Assembly (NCBI RefSeq): GCF_003402235.1
Contig: NZ_QEWO01000008.1
Span: 62,001-126,000 of the forward strand
DNA from: Parahaliea mediterranea
Lineage (GTDB): Bacteria > Pseudomonadota > Gammaproteobacteria > Pseudomonadales > Halieaceae
Direction of reading: 5' to 3'
Length of the DNA stretch: 64,000 bases
The notes beneath the pieces are model-generated. The model was not told the DNA's origin, did not search any database, and saw nothing but the letters and a program-made list of their open reading frames with translations. A program made the position numbers and the translations under genes. Each line of letters opens with the position of its first letter. The stretch's first letter is position 1. Of the stretch, positions 17,510-25,649 are shown one piece after another.

Positions 17510-19056
17510 CGCAGTTGCACCACGTCCGCCGTGACCTGTTGCTGCGGCGGTGGCAACACGTCGTCCGCCAGTGCCGGGTTCACCTCGCCACCCCAGTCCA
17601 CCAGGTTGGTGGGCAGGAAGTAATGCCGGTAGGCCTCGGCCACCGGCAGGCGCGGGGTGTACACGCTATCGAGCACTTCTGTGGTGGACACATGCGTGCG
17701 CTGCACCTTGCGGCGCAGGATGGCGCCGGGGCCCAACACCGCCGTTGGCGCCATGATGGCTGCGGTGGCAATGCTGGACAGCAGCATCTGGTCGCGGTTC
17801 AGGCTGTGCCGGTAGCGCTTCAGGAATTTGGCCTGGTGGCGCAAAAAGCGCCCGCGAAAGCCGGCAAAGCGGCGCCCGCTGCGGATAAAGTCCACCACCT
17901 CGGGCTGTGGGTCCAGGGTGGGCTTGAGGCTGAGGGTGGAGCCCTCCATGTGCCGCATGTGGGTGTTGGGCAATAGCAGGCCCTGCTCCAGGCTGTCCCG
18001 GAAGAAGGGCGTGCCGGGAAAGGGGATAGCGGTAAAGATGAAGTTCGGCGGCGGGATTTCCGGGTTGTCGCAGATAATCGCCAGTTCCTTGCGCATCTGC
18101 GCCAGGCTGTGCCGGGTGGGGTCGTAAACCAGCCCGTACTGCACCAGCACGCCGCCATCGCAGGCCCGGCGCAGCAGGTCCGCCTGGTTGTAGCGGCTGT
18201 TCTGCTTTTTGTTCTGCTCGCCCAGCCACTGCTCGTCGTCGAAGGATTCCACCCCGACGAACACCGAGATACAGCCGGTGTCCCGGGCAAAGTCGATGTT
18301 GGCGTCTTCCCAGAAGAAGGTGTCGGTGACAAAGCCGCTCCAGTACTTGAACTGGCCGGCCCGGCGCCGCTGGTCAAAGCGCTGCACCCGCTCGCGGAAG
18401 CTGTCCGGGCCGGAGCCCATGATCTGGTTGTCCTGGAAGAAGAAAATCGGCCGCTTGCCCAGGGCGTCCATCTGCGCGTCGAGGTAGTCCATGGGCGGCA
18501 CCTCGTACTTGCGCCCGACACCGGTCAGGCTGCAGAAGCCGCACTTGAAGTTGCAGTTGCGCGACGACTCGGCGTAACCCAGGCGGTGTATCCAGTAGGC
18601 TAGGTCGTAGCGCGGCTGGAACACCCGCGCCACGTACTCGGGCCCCAGGGCCTCGCGGGCCACCTCGGCAATTTCATCCACGTCGCCAAGGCAAGTGTAG
18701 TCAAAAAAGGCGCGGGAATAGGTGGGCAGTGCGCGCACACCGTGCCCACCCGCCGCAACAATAACCCCCGGGTTGGCGGTTTTGGCGTAGGCGGTAAGGT
18801 GCAGCAGGCGGTCGAAGGCCGCCGTCAGTCCGGTCAGCACCAGCAGATCCGGCCAGCCGAGCAACGCCGGCTCAAAAACCTCCAGAAACCCGCTGTTCAC
18901 CTCGTTGTAGAGGCGCACCTCGCAGGTATCGGCATTGAAATAGCCCCCCAGCAGGGCCGGTGCCACGGCGTTGGGCACCTGGTTGGAACGCTTGATCGCC
19001 ATGCGTTCGTCGGGAAAGAAAACATTGACGATCAGAACCTTCTTGCGCTGCCCCAT
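17506..19056 (-). CDS. Radical SAM enzyme with B12-binding-like N domain (BchE/methylase type)
   Basis: A 516-residue protein. The N-terminal ~150 residues (KKVLIVNVFFPDER ... AAGGHGVRALP ... DYTCLGDVDE) resemble the cobalamin-binding Rossmann domain of class B radical SAM enzymes, though the classical DxHxxG motif is not seen. The iron-sulfur motif CNFKCGFC follows in SSRNCNFKCGFCSLTG, then a TIM-barrel-like core and a C-terminal extension ending in QQVTADVVQLR. Such enzymes methylate or rearrange unreactive carbon centres; the substrate is unknown. Start: of four in-frame ATGs, the one at 19056 has a G-rich site (GGGGGGCAGT); the longest form starts at 19113. Overlaps the desaturase gene by 4 bp. 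Confidence 0.8.
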   Translation of the reverse strand: MGQRKKVLIVNVFFPDERMAIKRSNQVPNAVAPALLGGYFNADTCEVRLYNEVNSGFLEVFEPALLGWPDLLVLTGLTAAFDRLLHLTAYAKTANPGVIVAAGGHGVRALPTYSRAFFDYTCLGDVDEIAEVAREALGPEYVARVFQPRYDLAYWIHRLGYAESSRNCNFKCGFCSLTGVGRKYEVPPMDYLDAQMDALGKRPIFFFQDNQIMGSGPDSFRERVQRFDQRRRAGQFKYWSGFVTDTFFWEDANIDFARDTGCISVFVGVESFDDEQWLGEQNKKQNSRYNQADLLRRACDGGVLVQYGLVYDPTRHSLAQMRKELAIICDNPEIPPPNFIFTAIPFPGTPFFRDSLEQGLLLPNTHMRHMEGSTLSLKPTLDPQPEVVDFIRSGRRFAGFRGRFLRHQAKFLKRYRHSLNRDQMLLSSIATAAIMAPTAVLGPGAILRRKVQRTHVSTTEVLDSVYTPRLPVAEAYRHYFLPTNLVDWGGEVNPALADDVLPPPQQQVTADVVQLR

Positions 19057-19166
19057 ACTGCCCCCCATTTGCCGGCCCATCGCAACGCCGGCGTTGTCAT
19101 CCCTGACCCTCACCGCCAGTCATCGCCAGCGCGCAAGTTAAGCACAAAAGCTTAGCGGGAATCCGG

Positions 19167-22100
19167 CTAGGCCGACAGACCGTGTTTAGTGCCCTCGTTC
19201 ACAATTGCTAAAGCCCGCTGATAGTCTTCGCTACTGTCGGCGCTGGCAAAGCGGGCCAGCAGGGCGTCTATCAGGCGGCGGGCCTTGGCCGTACAGCCCG
19301 GCAGCTCGTACAGGCTGAGCGCGCAGGTCAGGGCAAAGGGCAGGTTGTTGACCTCCCGCGCCTGGTTGATGGCATCGATCAGCAAAGCTTCGCTGCGCTG
19401 GGCATTCCCCTCGCGCAACAGGGCAATGCGCGCCTGCATGCGCTGGTTCTCGCTGCTGTAGAGCCATTCACCCTGGGCGTCGATGTAGGCGGCGTTCTCG
19501 CTGGCCAGGGCATCGGCCTCGGCCAGCTGCTGCTGGTCAATCAACTCGGCCACTATGGCAGCGCGCAGATAGGCACAGCCCGAACGCGCGCCAGCTGCCA
19601 GTGCCACCCCCAGGTATTCGCGCATGCAGGCCAGGCGCTCGGCCGGGTCCTCCAGCACCGCGGCACGGAAAAACAAGCCAAGCGGAATAAAAAACGAGAA
19701 GCCCCGCGCCTGGCAGATATCAATGAGTTCACCGGCATACAGGGCCGCCTCGTCTTTTTTGCCGCGCATGTGCTGCAACCAGGTCGAGAAAAACAGCACC
19801 CACACCAGGCAGTAAGGCTGGCCGTGGCGCCGCGCCCAGGACAGGGCACGAGCCAGGTGGTCGTCGGCGGCCTGTGGATCCCCGTGGGACCACAATGCCA
19901 GCGCGTGCATGCACAGCAAGTGGGGCCGGGTATCGTCGCGGCTTGGGGTCTGGCGGCTGAAGTCGGCGTCGGCGTCCATATAAGACAGGGCGCGCTGGAA
20001 GTACTCCAGGGTGGTGGGTATCTGCCCGCGGTAATAGTGGGAGTAGCCGGCGCAGTAGTTGGCCTGTAACCACTCCGGCGGCTCATCGATGGCCGCCGCC
20101 AGCCGCAGCAGCTGGTCCGCCAGTTCCAGGGCCCGATCGTACTCACCCCGAATCAGGTAGTACATCCACAGCCCGACGATCATCTTGAACAGCGCCGGGG
20201 TCTGCTCCACCTTGTCGCTGAGTTCCAGCGCCCGCTCAAAGGCCACCCGCACCTCAGGGTTGGTGTAGCCCTGGGTAGCCAGGCGAATCATGCCCATCAG
20301 GTTCTGCAGGGTGATTTCATACTGGTTGCGCTGTTCGGCATCGGGCACATCCTTGAGAGAGGCCAGGCCCCGCTGAACCTGGGCCACTGCCTCTTCGTTG
20401 GCGAACTTGGCCTGGGACAACTGGGCCGCGCGAATCCAGTAGCTGATGGCGCAGGGCGCATTGCCGGCTCGGCTGCAGTGGTGAGCCACCAGCATGGGCT
20501 GCTGCTGGCAGATATGGGGGAAGTCCGACTCCAGCTTGTCGGCAATGGCCTGGTGCAGGCGCTGACGGGTGCGCCGCAGCAGGGACTGGCTGGCCACTTC
20601 CATGATGAGGCGGTGCTTGAACTTGAAGGTCGCCTCGGGAAAGGCTCCCTTCTGGTAGATAAGCCCGGCGTTGACGATGGCGCTGAGCACCCGGCGCAGC
20701 AGCTTCTCATCGCTGTCGGCACACACCGCCCGCAGCAGTTCGTAGCTGAACTCGAAGCCGATCACCGAGCACAGCTGCAGCAGGGGCTTGGCCGCGCCGA
20801 GGTGGTCGATACGCGCCGCCAGCGACGCCTTCAGGGTGGCGGGGATGGACAGCCCCTCCTCCCCGGCCCCGGCCTCGCGGCTCTCCAGCAGGTTGCGGGT
20901 GAGTTGTTCCAAATACAGCGGTATGCCCCCGGCATGCTCGACAATCTGCTGCACCAGCGGTTCCGGCAGGGCGTTCTCCCCGGCCTGGCGCTGCACCAGG
21001 TCCCCGGCCACCCGCGCCGGCAGTTTGTTGAGGTTAAGCTCAATCACATCCGGCAGGTTGACCCAGCTCGGTTCAAATTCCGGCCGGGCGGTAAACAGCC
21101 CAAAGATGGGAGTGGATGGGTCGTAGGCCAACAGGCTTTCTATCAGGTCGCGTGTGGAAGGGTCCGCCCAGTGCAAATCCTCCACCGCCAACACCAACGG
21201 CTTGCGGGCGGAGAAGCGCTCCATCAGCGACACCAGCAGCGCCAGGGTCTTTTCGCGCACCCGCTTGCTGCTGTTGTCGGTAGCCAGGCCGAGCTCATCG
21301 TCACCGTTGGACAGCAGCGCCGCCAGCAGGGGCACAGCCTCCTCGTCGCCGTCTTTGAGCACGTTGCCAACAAAGTCCTGCAGGCGCTCCAGCCGCTGGG
21401 CCGGGTTCAGGCGCTCGCCCTGGAAAACGCTGCTTTCAAAGAAGTTCAGCAGGGGCCGAAAGGGGGATTCGCGGTAGTAGGGCTCGCAGGTCAGCAGCAT
21501 CAGCTGGGCCTTGTCCTGCACCATCAGTTCCCTGACCACGTCGAACAGCAGGCTGGTCTTGCCCATGCCCGGCTCGCCCTTGATCAGCACGTATTCCGAT
21601 TCGCCCTCCAGTACCGTGTGCCACTGCTGCATGACCAGCGAACGCTCGTGTTCCCGCCCAAACAGCTGCCCGTGATCTGCCATCACGTTGGCGAGGTCGG
21701 CCGTCAGTTCGCGGCCCAGCTGGTATACCGCCACCCCCTGCCCCAGGCGCGGGTGGGATTGCCGGGCCACTTCATCCACATAAAAGCCCGCGCGCAACAG
21801 GGTGCGCGTGTCTTCGCTGATGGCGGTCTCACCCTCTGCCGCGGCGGCCTGCAGGAAGGCGGCCACGCTCACCGTGTCGCCAAGCAGTGACATGACATCC
21901 GCATCACCGGCGCCTTCATCAATGATGATGGTGGATGAATGCAGCCCGGCACGGCTGATCACCCGGGTATCCGGCCCGTCGGCAATATCGTGGGTGCGCA
22001 CCAGCTCCAACAATTCCTGCGACAGGCGCGCCGCGCGGCGGGCGTCGTCCTCATGGGCCAGCGGAAAACCAAAGGCCACCACGATTTCATTGCGCCCGCT

Positions 22101-22613
22101 GGGCATGCGGGTGCCCTCATAGCCCGCCACCGCCTGGGCGATGTCCTGCTCAATGCTGGCCACAAAGCCCAGCAGGGTTTCCGGGTCTTCACGCCCGCGC
22201 AGCAGGCCCTGCAGGGATACCACCAGCGTAGTCACCTGGCGGGATTCAGAGAGATCCATCGGCACTGCCAGGCTGGCGGATTTCAGCCGCAGAATATCGC
22301 CGGCTTCCTGCACCGGGTCGGGGCGAACCTGGAACTGCACCGGGCTCGGCACCGGCTCGGCCAGCCCGACAAGGCTGGGCAGGCGGGTAAAGCGAGCCAG
22401 CACCAGCACCACCGGCAGGCCCGCCACCAGCGCGGCAATCAGCGTCTGCATGATCCAGGCGGGGGCATCAAAGCTGGGCAGCACAATCTCGCCTATCTGC
22501 ATCAGCAGCCAGGCGACCACGCAATAGGCACCCCCCACCCGGATAACCGGATGGTTGCGCAACTCCCGCCGCCACTTGCCCGCGGCCGGCTCAGCCTGTT
22601 GCGGGTCTGCCAT
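19167..22613 (-). CDS. Large signalling ATPase with degenerate adenylate-cyclase domain and TPR-like tail
   Basis: A 1148-residue protein. Residues ~25-75 hold two hydrophobic helices (GAYCVVAWLLMQIGEIVLP and a second one). Residues ~125-310 align with class III cyclase domains, but the metal aspartates are replaced: the usual CDLVGST region reads VSLQGLL, and MGDGVLAYFG reads SGRNEIVVAFG. The transition-state positions also differ (GDTVSVAAFLQ). An AAA/STAND-type ATPase follows with Walker A KGEPGMGKTSL (~343) and Walker B LVLAVEDLHWADPS (~474), then about 500 helical residues resembling tetratricopeptide repeats. The architecture matches cyclase-ATPase regulators; catalytic cyclase activity is unlikely here. 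The start ATG follows a G-rich site. Confidence 0.85.
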   Translation of the reverse strand: MADPQQAEPAAGKWRRELRNHPVIRVGGAYCVVAWLLMQIGEIVLPSFDAPAWIMQTLIAALVAGLPVVLVLARFTRLPSLVGLAEPVPSPVQFQVRPDPVQEAGDILRLKSASLAVPMDLSESRQVTTLVVSLQGLLRGREDPETLLGFVASIEQDIAQAVAGYEGTRMPSGRNEIVVAFGFPLAHEDDARRAARLSQELLELVRTHDIADGPDTRVISRAGLHSSTIIIDEGAGDADVMSLLGDTVSVAAFLQAAAAEGETAISEDTRTLLRAGFYVDEVARQSHPRLGQGVAVYQLGRELTADLANVMADHGQLFGREHERSLVMQQWHTVLEGESEYVLIKGEPGMGKTSLLFDVVRELMVQDKAQLMLLTCEPYYRESPFRPLLNFFESSVFQGERLNPAQRLERLQDFVGNVLKDGDEEAVPLLAALLSNGDDELGLATDNSSKRVREKTLALLVSLMERFSARKPLVLAVEDLHWADPSTRDLIESLLAYDPSTPIFGLFTARPEFEPSWVNLPDVIELNLNKLPARVAGDLVQRQAGENALPEPLVQQIVEHAGGIPLYLEQLTRNLLESREAGAGEEGLSIPATLKASLAARIDHLGAAKPLLQLCSVIGFEFSYELLRAVCADSDEKLLRRVLSAIVNAGLIYQKGAFPEATFKFKHRLIMEVASQSLLRRTRQRLHQAIADKLESDFPHICQQQPMLVAHHCSRAGNAPCAISYWIRAAQLSQAKFANEEAVAQVQRGLASLKDVPDAEQRNQYEITLQNLMGMIRLATQGYTNPEVRVAFERALELSDKVEQTPALFKMIVGLWMYYLIRGEYDRALELADQLLRLAAAIDEPPEWLQANYCAGYSHYYRGQIPTTLEYFQRALSYMDADADFSRQTPSRDDTRPHLLCMHALALWSHGDPQAADDHLARALSWARRHGQPYCLVWVLFFSTWLQHMRGKKDEAALYAGELIDICQARGFSFFIPLGLFFRAAVLEDPAERLACMREYLGVALAAGARSGCAYLRAAIVAELIDQQQLAEADALASENAAYIDAQGEWLYSSENQRMQARIALLREGNAQRSEALLIDAINQAREVNNLPFALTCALSLYELPGCTAKARRLIDALLARFASADSSEDYQRALAIVNEGTKHGLSA

Positions 22614-22723
22614 GACCTGCGTCCCCTCCCCGCCCGATGGGCTTGTTCTGTTATTGGCGGGGAGTGTACCAGACGCAGGCGATGGGAATGGAGGTGGGGG
22701 AAGTTATGGCTGATTGTGCTTTG

Positions 22724-22778
22724 GCGGGCTCGGGCGCTGGCGCGCCTTGATGCAGGCGCTCTCGCAGGGAGCGCAGTT
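22724..22778 (+). repeat. Stem-loop repeat, upstream copy flanking hicAB
   Basis: A ~55-bp element starting GCGGGCTC and containing GCGCTGGCGCGCCT, followed by a hairpin (GCGCTCTC / GGGAGCGC, loop GCA). A second copy in the same orientation lies at 23506-23560. The cores are identical over 14 bp and the hairpin stems differ while still pairing. Confidence 0.75.
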
Positions 22779-22847
22779 CCCGCCCTCCAATCGGGTTGGT
22801 CACATTGGCTTGTATTTGGTGGTACTATTTTGTGGCAGTATTTTCAG

Positions 22848-23102
22848 ATGAACAAAAAGCAACAACAAACCCTGGCAAAGGTGTTTGACCGCCCTGTTAG
22901 CGGCACCATACCGTGGAAGGACATTGAGTTTTTATTCCAGGCGCTTGGGGCCGAATAGGAAGAACGCAAAGGTAGCCGCGTGGCCATTGTCTGGCGGGAG
23001 CAAGTCAGGGTATTCCACCGGCCCCATCCCAGCCCTGATACCGACAAGGGTGCCGTAGCCAGCGTGCGGAAGTGGCTGGAAGATAATGGAGTAGCGCCGT
23101 GA
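22848..23102 (+). pseudogene. hicA: hicA toxin gene with in-frame amber codon
   Basis: Reading from the ATG at 22848 gives MNKKQQQTLAKVFDRPVSG, then PWKDIEFLFQALGAE, TAG (22956-22958), then in the same frame EERKGSRVAIV, VRVFHRPHP, DTDKGAVASVRKWLEDNG and a TGA at 23100-23102. Together these make an 84-codon HicA-like mRNA interferase (dsRNA-binding fold that cleaves mRNA), interrupted only by the amber codon 37. The frame, length and overlap with hicB (GTGA) are otherwise intact. Either the toxin is inactivated by a nonsense mutation, or the amber is read through, or the base is a sequencing error. Confidence 0.85.
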
Positions 23103-23440
23103 TTGATGTGCTGAACGTGAACGGTTACCGGGCAACCGTAAAATACGACCCGGAAATTGACATGTTCCGTGGCGAGTTCCTTGGCCTCAACGGCGGTGCG
23201 GACTTTTACGCGGATACCGTAAAGGGCTTAAAGCGCGAAGCTGAGCGTTCACTAAACGCGTTTATTTCCGTTTGTAAGGAACGCGGCCTGCCTGTAAAGA
23301 GGGACTACTCCGGCCGCTTCAACGTGCGTGTTGCCCCACAGCTGCACGAAAAAGCCGTTCTGGTTGCAAAGGCTCGCAAGGTCAGCCTGAACAAGCTGGT
23401 TGAACAGGCCCTGGAAGCACAATTAAGCGAGGCCAGTTGA
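23099..23440 (+). CDS. hicB: HicB-type antitoxin
   Basis: A 113-residue antitoxin. The N-terminal half (NGYRATVKYDPEIDMFRGE ... DTVKGLKREAERSLNAF) is the HicB RNase-H-like domain that covers the HicA active site. The C-terminal half (RFNVRVAPQLHEKAVLVAKA, then SLNKLVEQAL) is a ribbon-helix-helix DNA-binding domain for operon autoregulation. The start is GTG at 23099, overlapping the hicA stop as GTGA. The antitoxin frame is intact although the toxin carries an amber codon. Codon use is less GC-biased than in the neighbours, which fits acquisition by transfer. Confidence 0.88.
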   Translation: MIDVLNVNGYRATVKYDPEIDMFRGEFLGLNGGADFYADTVKGLKREAERSLNAFISVCKERGLPVKRDYSGRFNVRVAPQLHEKAVLVAKARKVSLNKLVEQALEAQLSEAS

Positions 23441-23475
23441 ACGGCTGCCGCAAGAGGTCGGCGCGGCAGATGAAT

Positions 23476-23499
23476 CGTTGCAGCCGTGGGGCTGCAACG
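23476..23499. other. Perfect 10-bp hairpin downstream of hicB
   Basis: CGTTGCAGCC and GGCTGCAACG, separated by GTGG, form a perfect stem 36 bases after the hicB stop. No T run follows on the plus strand. It may be part of the adjoining repeat element or a weak transcription end for hicAB. Confidence 0.6.
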
Positions 23500-23505
23500 A
23501 CCCCT

Positions 23506-23560
23506 GCGGGGCTCAAGCGCTGGCGCGCCTCGTTGCAAACTCTCCCTCAGGGAGGGTTTG
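23506..23560 (+). repeat. Stem-loop repeat, downstream copy flanking hicAB
   Basis: Second copy of the element at 22724-22778: GCGGGGCTC, then GCGCTGGCGCGCCT, then a hairpin of 11 pairs with one G-U (CAAACTCTCCC / GGGAGGGTTTG, loop TCA). It lies in the same orientation as the first copy, bracketing the toxin-antitoxin genes. Confidence 0.75.
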
Positions 23561-23597
23561 TCGATGGTTAGTTCGGATCGGGGGAATAATCCTCCAA

Positions 23598-23640
23598 ACA
23601 AAAAACCCCGCTCAACCTGCGGCTGAGCGGGGTTTTTTGT
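23598..23640. terminator. Bidirectional intrinsic terminator
   Basis: An 11-bp perfect stem AACCCCGCTCA (23604-23614) / TGAGCGGGGTT (23624-23634) with a run of T on the plus side and of A on the other, so it works for both strands. It ends the tRNA-Val transcript (minus strand) and can stop plus-strand reading from hicAB. Confidence 0.9.
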
Positions 23641-23641
23641 T

Positions 23642-23718
<77 letters not shown>

Positions 23719-23758
23719 GTAAAGAGGGTGGCGATTATAAGGAGGTCGGGGACAATCC

Positions 23759-24772
23759 TCAACCGGGATTTTTGCGCTTCTCCAGCTCGCTCACCAGGCG
23801 AATCTGCCAGCGGTCGCGGCGGTCGCCGGCAAGCAGTGGGCGCAGGGCGAGCATGCCGGTGCGGCCTACGCTTTTTTCCAGATAGGCCAGCTCCTGCAGG
23901 TGCCCTTCCAGGCCTTCGCCCCCCGGCACGTCAAACCCCTGCTCGCGCATCATCAGCACGCCCTTGGCGCGCAGGCTCAGTTCGGTGTACAGGCGCAGGT
24001 AGCAGAGCATGTCCACCACGACGATGGGGTCGAAGCGCTGGCCCAGGTCGTTGAGGAAGTTGCCAAGGCGGGAGTGACCGAATTCACCGCTGCGGATCAG
24101 CTCAAGCAGAGCCATGTCGCCATCCAGCCCCTGTTGCAGCCAGCGCTGCATGGCTAGGGCGCTGCGCTGGAAGACAAACAGCAGCAGGGCGGGCAGTACG
24201 CTCACTACCAGCAGGGTGTGGACCAGCGGCGACAGGTAGAATCGATTGAACAGCCAGTGCAGGCCCACGGCCATGGCCAGCCCCGGCAGGCAGTAGTGCA
24301 GGCCACGGTGGTTGCGCTCGGTAAGCAGCTGGGTGAGCAGGGCAAAGATGGCGCTGACGCCGCCGTGCATCAGGGCGGTACCAAAGCCGCGCACCAGCCA
24401 TACCCCCGCCGGCAGGGGTTTAAGCACCGCGGCGTAATACAGGTTTTCGACGATGGAGAAGCCGGCGCCCACGGCAAAGCCGAGGATGGCGGCATCCACC
24501 AGAAAGCCAATGCGATGAAAGCGAAACAGCAGCAGGATGACCAGGGCCTTGGCCAGCTCTTCGGCCAGGGGCAGCAGCCAGTAGGTGGAAAGGCTGCCCT
24601 CCCGGGCCAGCCACCACAGCTGGCGGCTGAGCCAGAGGCAGGCCAGGGCGGCAAGGCCACCGGCGGCGATAACCCGCAGCACCCGCCAGCGGGACACCAG
24701 GCGATAGGCATCCAGCAGGTGCAGCGCCGCCAGCAGCAGCAGTACCGGGGCCAGGCCCAGCAGAAGGTTCAC
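23759..24772 (-). CDS. PrsW-family intramembrane metalloprotease
   Basis: A 337-residue protein with six to eight hydrophobic segments in the first ~220 residues and a soluble C-terminal ~115 residues. The PrsW/CAAX-protease pattern is visible: LAEELAKAL, GAGFSIVENLYY, ALMHGGVSAIF and a late GLHWLFN. In Bacillus, PrsW cleaves the anti-sigma factor RsiW; here an ECF sigma/anti-sigma pair lies immediately upstream on the same strand, which suggests (but does not show) a similar role. The start codon is GTG at 24772. A terminator separates it from the anti-sigma gene, so it probably has its own promoter. Confidence 0.78.
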   Translation of the reverse strand: MNLLLGLAPVLLLLAALHLLDAYRLVSRWRVLRVIAAGGLAALACLWLSRQLWWLAREGSLSTYWLLPLAEELAKALVILLLFRFHRIGFLVDAAILGFAVGAGFSIVENLYYAAVLKPLPAGVWLVRGFGTALMHGGVSAIFALLTQLLTERNHRGLHYCLPGLAMAVGLHWLFNRFYLSPLVHTLLVVSVLPALLLFVFQRSALAMQRWLQQGLDGDMALLELIRSGEFGHSRLGNFLNDLGQRFDPIVVVDMLCYLRLYTELSLRAKGVLMMREQGFDVPGGEGLEGHLQELAYLEKSVGRTGMLALRPLLAGDRRDRWQIRLVSELEKRKNPG

Positions 24773-24821
24773 AGGTGGTCTCGCACTTCGCAGCCGCGCA
24801 AAGGGCGCATTGTGCCACAGA

Positions 24822-24846
24822 CATAAAGAAGCGGCCCGAAGGCCGC
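24822..24846 (-). terminator. Intrinsic terminator after the sigma/anti-sigma operon
   Basis: On the minus strand GCGGCC, loop TTCG, GGCCGC, then TTCTTT. The UUCG tetraloop and T-rich tail are typical of an intrinsic terminator. It lies 30 bases past the anti-sigma stop. Confidence 0.75.
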
Positions 24847-24875
24847 CAAGGGGGATCGCCTGGTAAACCGTCCCG

Positions 24876-25649
24876 TCAATCAGGCGCTATGGTGCCCCGG
24901 TCGAGACTTTGGCCATCGCGTTCCATGCGCAGGTGGATGCGCGGTGCGCTCAGGGTTCCCTGCGCTGCTTCACCGTCCCTGGTGTCCGGCTCGAGTTCGA
25001 GTCGGTAGCGCTGCTCTCCTGCTACGGCCAGTCGCATTTCGGCGGCTGGGCGTTTGACCTCTGTGTTGCTGCGCGAGGCGGCATCCTGCCGCCAGCGCCA
25101 TTGTTCACCGTCCAGGCTGAGTACCAGTTCGGCCGCGGGCTGCGCAGCCAGTTCCAGCTCCAGTACCAGGCCGGTGTCGTCGCGTACCAGCAGGGCGCGA
25201 GCTTCCATGCCCGGCCACTGCCAGTGGCGCTGCGCTTCCATCGCAGCCGCGTCAAAAAGGGTGCCGGTCATCCTTGACCGAAGCTGGCTGTCCATGCCCA
25301 GCTCTGAGACACCCCAAAACTGCATACCTGCCCCCACTGCCACCACCAGGCTGGCCGCCAGTGCCAAGCCACCCCACAGGGGGCGGTGGCTGCGCCGTGC
25401 GGCAAAGTCCACTTGCCGCACGTTGCTCTGGCCGGCCGGAATGCGGGCCTTGATCGCCGCCGCCAGGTCCTCTGGCACCGGTACATCGGGCACCCCGTCC
25501 AGGGTGTTGCGCAGGTCTTCCAGTTCCGCCAGCCATTCCCGGGCCTCGGCGTTATCCTTGAACGTGTCCTGCAGCTGACGCCACTCCGTCGGCGTCAATT
25601 CTCCGTCGAATCCGGCTTGCAGGCGCTGTCTGTCAAAATCGCTAAGCAT
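24876..25649 (-). CDS. Membrane-bound anti-sigma factor (RseA-like)
   Basis: A 257-residue protein: a cytoplasmic N-terminal domain (MLSDFDRQRLQAGFDGELTP, then EWRQLQDTF) of the size and composition of anti-sigma domains, one transmembrane helix near residues 92-112 (LWGGLALAASLVVAVGAGM), and a periplasmic C-terminal part. No zinc-binding HxxxCxxC is present. The ATG at 25649 overlaps the sigma factor stop by 8 bp (ATGCTTAG), the usual arrangement for a cognate pair. It should hold the sigma factor at the membrane until cleaved or modified. Confidence 0.78.
   Translation of the reverse strand: MLSDFDRQRLQAGFDGELTPTEWRQLQDTFKDNAEAREWLAELEDLRNTLDGVPDVPVPEDLAAAIKARIPAGQSNVRQVDFAARRSHRPLWGGLALAASLVVAVGAGMQFWGVSELGMDSQLRSRMTGTLFDAAAMEAQRHWQWPGMEARALLVRDDTGLVLELELAAQPAAELVLSLDGEQWRWRQDAASRSNTEVKRPAAEMRLAVAGEQRYRLELEPDTRDGEAAQGTLSAPRIHLRMERDGQSLDRGTIAPD

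Noticed and set aside
22805-22828. Promoter for hicAB (TTGGCT and TACTAT)
   Set aside because: The spacer is only 12 bp, and no better -35 was found, so no promoter was called.
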